Source: Onthophagus taurus (lineage: Eukaryota > Arthropoda > Insecta > Coleoptera > Scarabaeidae). From it: a stretch of 64,000 nt of DNA. Position 1 is the stretch's first letter. Each line of letters starts with the position of its first letter. Both the position numbers and the translations under genes were made by a program. Where the stretch lies: positions 6,517,501 through 6,581,500 of the forward strand of contig NC_091966.1 in the NCBI RefSeq assembly GCF_036711975.1. The letters run 5' to 3'. Below, one piece after another: positions 59,220 to 64,000 of this stretch. Below the pieces are notes generated by a model. The model did no database searches, was not told where the DNA came from, and saw nothing but the letters and a program-made list of their open reading frames with translations.

Positions 59220-59924
59220 AACACCTAGATTACTTAACTATCACCCTGTTTCCAAGAATTTTTAAAAAACTTCGCAGCTTCTCCTGACGATGCTTCTACA
59301 GGTTTTTTAAAAAAATTTGCATTTATCCCACTTAGGTGCATGTGGATATTAAAAATTTTCCAAAATTCTCTAATACTTTATAATTTCTACTAAATTTCCA
59401 CACTCCAGCAGATTTCTTAGATCTAATTACATGTATCACAACTTGCAGAATATTTCCAACAATTTTAAAAGATCTCCAACAGGTTTTTAAAGATTTTAAT
59501 TTATTCAAGATAAATAGTTAAAAAATCCTAGATTTCAAAAATGTTCTGAGTACACCAAGATTTTCTAGAATATTTTGGGGATTTTTTTGTACACTTCTAC
59601 TATGATAGCATATTTCCAAGGAGTAGCTACAGATTTCTGGGATTTATTGAAGATAGGTCTAGATTTACAAGGATTTTTGCAGTATTTCCAACAATACTTA
59701 GATGATAACACCAAATTTCACGAGTTTTCTAAAATCACCAATAGATTTGGATGATTTTCAAGTATTATTGCTTTAAAACTCCAAGAGTTTTAGGCATTCA
59801 TTTTGGATCCACCTTAATCATCAAAGATTTTTAATCTATTTTCAAGAATTTCTGGAAAATATATCCCAGCATATTTTCAGGGATTTGGAGAATTGACAAG
59901 CATTTGAGAGGATTCTGAAAACCG
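59220..59924. other. Low-complexity stretch with recurring short phrases
   Basis: Variants of TTTCCAAGAATTTTTAAA, CAACAGGTTTTTAAAGATTT and ATTTCTAGGATTT recur without a fixed period. It looks like a badly eroded tandem repeat; no coding frame is seen. Confidence 0.35.
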
Positions 59925-60410
59925 CAGGGTTAAACACGAATGTTTCCAGTTCTAGGTGTAGTGTTAATCCTAGTTTTACTTCAATAAAAATATACAAAAA
60001 CGTAGCGCTGAATAACGACATAACCTATATCTAACAATAGCACTAGAACTAATACTAGATCTAGAACTAGAAACATTCGGGTTTAGCTGCCTTAAGAAAA
60101 TTACAGTTAAACTCGAATGTTTCTAGTTCTAAGTCAAATGTTAGTTCTAGTTTTAATTCTATAAAAATAAACAACCTAACGCTAAATAAGTCCTAAAACT
60201 TGAATTAACACTAACACTAGAACTAACACTAAACTTAGAACTGGAAATATCCTGGTTTAGCCGTCTTAAGAGACGCACGGCTAAACCAGAATGCTTCTAG
60301 TGTTAGTTCTAGTTTTAGTTCAATAAAAATGTACAACAACCTAACGCTGAATAACAATTAAAACTACAACTAACACAAAACCTAGAACTAGAAATATATA
60401 AATTATCATA
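59925..60410. repeat. Array of three palindromic units with CTAGTTCTAG arms
   Basis: Each unit of about 160 bp runs CGAATGTTTCTAGTTCTA, GTTAGTTCTAGTTTTA, TCAATAAAAAT-ACAA, ACCTAACGCTGAATAA, and then the complement of the arms (ACACTAGAACTAACAC, CTAGAACTAGAAACAT). Units start near 59937, 60107 and 60287. Linkers between units, such as GTTTAGCCGTCTTAAGAGAC followed by GCACGGCTAAAC (60254-60286), are themselves inverted repeats. Another copy is at 25060-25200. A MITE-like family arranged tail to tail is the simplest reading. Confidence 0.75.
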
Positions 60411-61439
60411 AAAAGACTTTATACTAACAATAAGTGATATATTCTTTATTCGTTTCCTTAATCGATTTCGATTTTAAAAATCATCTTCAGAAGGAGGCAA
60501 GTCAATTTATCGAACATGAAACATTAATGAACAATTATTAACATTATTAAAACTAAACTAGAAATTACCCACGTTACAAACTTATTACTATGTAGTGAGT
60601 TTTACTCCCTGAAGAAGATTCAATATCATATCGAAATATTGGAATGATTAATTGATTGTCATTATTTAATCCATTATCTTATCCTAAAATAACTTTTTAC
60701 ACGTTACTAACGGGACAAACAAATATCTCCTGCTATACTTATTTTTTAGATAATCATATTTTATTTAATTTAATTTGAATTTGTACGTTTTAAACAGCGC
60801 CATCTATGAGTGACATATCGGAACCTAATATTATTTATGTTGTTTACTAGATGGAGTTAGTACTTTAGTTGCATCGTTTGACAGCTTGAAACACTTGTGA
60901 TTGCATCTGTCAAGTCGCTTTTCATCGAATCCGCATTACATCTTGTAAATCTTTATTAATTCCTCGATAAAAAATAAATGACGCAGTTTATCATGTGCTG
61001 AGTGATTACATGTAAATTAAGGTACGTTTAAGTGTAACCGAAATGCTCCCCCAACCGTTTAATTCGATCACCCTGCCCCAAAACCCGATTTGTAACCGAC
61101 AAGGTTAATTTATTATTGAAATGTCACTGGTCTTTATTTACACCAAGTGTTCTTCGGTACCCTTCGTCGTTTTTTCAACATCACGCGTGTTTGTTTATGT
61201 TACAACTCGACCAAACTAGAACATCCTATCTTTTTTGTTACTTCTTCAATAACTTCCTGTGATAGACCACCGACAACTGATTATGGTTAACTTATCTCTT
61301 TAAATGGGAAACACAGAACAAATTTGGATGTGCCGTTATTTTTTAGTGTACTTCCTCGACGGACGTGAGTTTTGTTGTTAATAAAAGTGTGTTTCTTTTT
61401 TTTTTTTGGGTTTGGTTTGAAAAGGTGTAGTGGAAAATT
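60411..61439. other. Upstream region of Ehbp1
   Basis: No gene is seen. GCGCCATCTATGAGTGACAT at 60799-60818 and TAGATGGAGTTAGTAC at 60849-60864 look like a short imperfect inverted pair of a mobile element. The last 60 bases before the ATG hold a T-rich tract (61388-61406) and probably 5' UTR. Confidence 0.4.
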
Positions 61440-61808
61440 ATGGGATCAGTTTGGAAAAGGTTACAGAGAGTGAATAAGAAAGCTGCTAAGTTTCAATTCA
61501 CCGTCTCATATCATCAGTTATCCTTGGAGTTTACCCCCAAATGGTAAGTAAAACTTTCTTTTTATTTAGAAAAATATTTTTAGGAATTATTTTATTTAAG
61601 GGAACCACATAAATTATCTTTAGTATGGGCTAGAAGGTCTAGAAGGGTTGTCTCTCAACCCATGAAATGGGAACCTACTTTAGAAACACCTTACAAAGCT
61701 CTCGTCGTTTGGTCTTTACCTGAAAATAAACAGGTTGATGTTACATTATTTAGAGATCCTAGAACGAGAGTTTTAGAAGATAAAGATTGGAGTTTTATTA
61801 TTGAAGAT
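61440..61808 (+). CDS. Ehbp1: EH domain-binding protein 1, first two coding exons (partial)
   Basis: Exon 1 is 61440-61543 and exon 2 is 61601-61808, joined across a 57-base GT-AG intron inside the Trp codon TG|G. Exon 2 ends at a strong donor (GAAGATGTAAGT) in phase 0, and the remaining exons lie beyond the right edge after at least 2.2 kb of intron. The 104 visible residues (MGSVWKRLQRVNKKAAKFQF, SLEFTPKWEPHKLSLVWARR, SRRVVS, YKALVVWSLPENKQVDVTLF, RVLEDKDWSFIIED) match the N-terminal C2-like (NT-C2/EEIG1) domain of EHBP1, known to bind phosphoinositides. The full protein adds a calponin-homology domain and a C-terminal Rab-binding bMERB region, linking Rab8/10-type membranes to actin and EHD proteins in endocytic recycling. 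Confidence 0.93.
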
Positions 61809-63140
61809 GTAAGTTCATGTAAAGGTATAATTCTGTGACTTCAAATTCCTCATTAATTCATATAAAACTTGAGTTGAGAAACTGGTTTATTTAGAGAAAA
61901 TAAAATGTCCTTGTATAAAAAATTTCTACAAATTTATATTCTTAAAAATGTTTAAAATTCTTTAGCACATAGTCAACCCGGTTCTCTTATTTAATCAAAC
62001 CTTTGTGATGATTTCACAGAAATTTTTGAACTTTTGGATAAAGATTAAAGTACAATAAACATTTAAGTTTGTCTTGCATAAATAAAGTTATACTGATAAA
62101 ATAATAAATAAAAATTATCTTTTAAAATAAACTCTAACTTAAGCCAATGTTCAGAATCAACAAGGACAGCTATATTTATTTTATATATTGATAAAACTTG
62201 TGCAAACATTTATTTCCAATATTCCAATTGTGTTGGTAAATACACTATAACCTTCCAACAGTTTTCTTGTTGGTTGTAATAGTTTATTATAGTCTTAAAG
62301 TTATATTAAACTTTCTAGGTTGAGTTATTGTTTATGCATTTTTTTACACACATGAATAATTTATTTTAAATAATTGAAATGTTTAGTTTGTCGAGGTGGA
62401 CGATATTTTTAGATTCAATGTTTTATTTTCTAATGAAACTTATTCCTCAATTGATGTATTTAGGAATTGAGTGAATAATAAAGTTACTTATTTATAAAAT
62501 AGGCAAGCACTTAATATAAAAATGAGTGTAGTTAATGATAAGAAATCTTTTTGCAACAAGTTTTATTAATTGTTGATAAAACAATAGATATCAGCACTGT
62601 GGAGAGAATTGCATTTGCATCATTATACCTAATTGTATTGTAAAAAAAAAGTTATAAAACGATATCATAACAACAATACTATTGTACAATTGAATATGAT
62701 GACATATTGGGCCAATTATATTTTAAGTTTGTTCACTACTGAGGAAACCGTTTGTAGTAATTCGAAAGTCGAGTTAATTAGAGCCAAATAAGTATTTTTA
62801 TTCGCTTATTCGAAACATAATGAAAATAGAATTATGCTATTTTTCGTATATTTGAATTTAGGTCTTGGTTTTCTCACAAAAATATTCTGGCGTTTTTATA
62901 GGCCACTAATAGACTGACAACATTTGTAAAAGTTGATTTATTCTGATTATGCAATGTAATTAAAATTTTGCATCTGAATGTTTATTATAATTATAACAGG
63001 TTATACCATACTTGATTAATTTATCTCAATTTAAAGTGCCAATTTGATTTGATTGAAATTTTAATTGCATTGATATAATAAATCAGATATGTGTTCAGAT
63101 AAATTTCCACTTCCTGCCAAATGGAAGAAATTATGTATAC
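61809..63140 (+). other. Ehbp1 intron 2, gene-free part
   Basis: AT-rich intron sequence without further recognisable exon or element up to the mariner remnant at 63141. Confidence 0.6.
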
Positions 63141-63700
63141 AGGTTGTTCAAAAAGTTCTCATATATTTTTTTAGATATTTCAACAGCAAAAATTATTTCC
63201 ATGGGCTTCAATACATTTTTTTACTCGTTTATCTCGTCCCAGAACCGTTTTGAGCACTTCTACGATGGCTCTATCGTCATCCTGAGGTTTTTTGCTCTAA
63301 GATGACGGAGTATGTCATTCGGTTGAGATCTGGTGAATTAGGCTGCCAAACGTCTTCGCCCCAAAAGCTGAGAAACAGCTCTTTGCAAATGGCGATTGTC
63401 GAATTAACCGAATGTGACGGCGCCCAATCTTGCTAACGAATGAATACCTCCTGAGCAAATTGTTCCGCCGCCCATGACTTCAGAATGCCATCGTTTTTCC
63501 TTCTTGAATAGTTGACGTTCGTTCTGATTGTTGCGGAACGGCTCAACCGTGAAAATCTTTTCATTAGTGAAGAGAACTTTTAATAGACGAGCGCTAGCGA
63601 TCAGGCGAGTCATTTGGCGGGAATTTTCCAATATTTTCAGCTTCATTGTATTGTTGAGGAAGTTTGAAACTTTTTTCTGACGATGTTCCAAGTGCTACCG
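63141..63700 (-). mobile_element. Mariner transposon remnant
   Basis: The minus strand reads KKVSNFLNNTMKLKILENSR, then LLKVLFTNEKIFTVEPFRNN and QNERQL (mariner motif VLFTDEKIFTVEP-FN-QNDR with Asn for the catalytic Asp). After frame shifts it reads LFLSFWGEDVWQPNSPDLN (end of the DDE/D region) and VEVLKTVLGRDKRV. The 3' end near 63140 has ACAGGTTGTTCAAAAAGTTC, a plausible inverted-repeat end. The N-terminal DNA-binding part is missing. It lies in the Ehbp1 intron. Confidence 0.78.
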
Positions 63701-63705
63701 ATACG

Positions 63706-63800
63706 GTTAGTTAGTAGACGATTAGTTAGCAGACGGTTAGTTAACAGACGGTTAGTTAGCAGACGTTTAGTTAGCAGACGTTTAGTTAGCAGACGGTTAA
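63706..63800 (+). repeat. 14/15-bp minisatellite TTAGTTAGCAGACGG
   Basis: About six tandem units of (G/T)TTAGTTAGCAGACG with single-base variants (TAGTAGACGA, TTAACAGACG, AGACGT) adjoin the mariner remnant. Confidence 0.85.
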
Positions 63801-63849
63801 ATAAATGCCTGCTACGAGACAATATTTAGGAACTATTTCATTTTTGAGT

Positions 63850-64000
63850 GCGCCGGTTAATAAACTTGTCTAGAAGAGTTGTTATAGTTTTTGGTCAAAT
63901 GTCACACCAAGATCTCTAATATGAGGTACTCTCGACATGGCTGCGCCCCCAAGACCATAGTTGTATTTAATTAAGTTCAATTTTCTTGTGAAAGAAATTA
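63850..64000 (-). mobile_element. LINE reverse transcriptase thumb fragment, cut by the window edge
   Basis: The minus strand reads ELN-IQLWSWGRSHVESTSY in one frame and, in the better frame, NYGLGGAAMSRVPHIRDLGV followed by TFD, matching the thumb motif 'V--IRDLGV-FD--L-F--H'. It should continue upstream beyond the right edge. Confidence 0.65.

Overview
The window is AT-rich nuclear DNA from an insect, with long intergenic spaces, short GT-AG introns, many decayed transposons and three satellite arrays. A beetle is my best guess, but that is inference: the host genes only prove an insect. Nothing bacterial, viral or CRISPR-like is visible.

The host genes I can support are few. (1) An apparently intronless gene for a 234-residue, charged, low-complexity protein lies at 12.8-13.5 kb. 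(2) Four plus-strand cuticle genes of the pro-resilin type occur at 32.9-34.7, 39.5-40.4, 45.6-46.4 and 51.0-56.0 kb. All four share one architecture: a six-base coding first exon (ATGAAG), a second exon with the signal peptide and a low-complexity elastic region, and a third exon with the whole Rebers-Riddiford (RR-2/resilin) chitin-binding domain. All introns are phase 0. This is a tandem family in which secreted proteins would cross-link and bind chitin in elastic cuticle. (3) Between cuticle genes 2 and 3 lie one or two minus-strand genes for probably secreted, Asn/Ser-rich proteins of unknown function. (4) The first two coding exons of Ehbp1 (EH-domain-binding protein 1, N-terminal C2-like domain) are at 61.4-61.8 kb; the rest lies beyond the right edge.

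The left part (0-7.2 kb) is a transposon graveyard: a LINE tail, then a jockey-like LINE broken by a hAT element (8-bp duplication GATACAAC) and by a second inverted-repeat element, then a mariner-type helix-turn-helix remnant. At 8.35-11.64 kb is a satellite of about 19 monomers of about 174 bp arranged as A-B-C trimers (521 bp), with signs of a 1,043-bp hexamer. Between 14 and 25 kb are RTE, R1-like and jockey/CR1-like LINE pieces, including opposed nested copies. A pogo-like element (28.26-29.60 kb) and a Harbinger scrap (31.0 kb) precede the cuticle cluster.

Within the cluster, intergenic space is filled by a second satellite (35.8-38.5 kb, about 189-bp monomers, 567-bp trimers) and a third, diverged one (41.4-42.3 kb). 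GGTTG-rich repeat modules lie at 47.4-48.8 and about 54.5 kb. The fourth cuticle gene has a 4.15-kb first intron holding LINE and mariner scraps. Downstream are a hAT-type element containing an RTE LINE fragment (8-bp duplication TTGCCACA), more LINE and transposase scraps, a 51-bp minisatellite, a palindromic repeat array (59.9-60.4 kb) and, in the Ehbp1 intron, a mariner remnant, a 14/15-bp minisatellite and a LINE fragment running off the edge.
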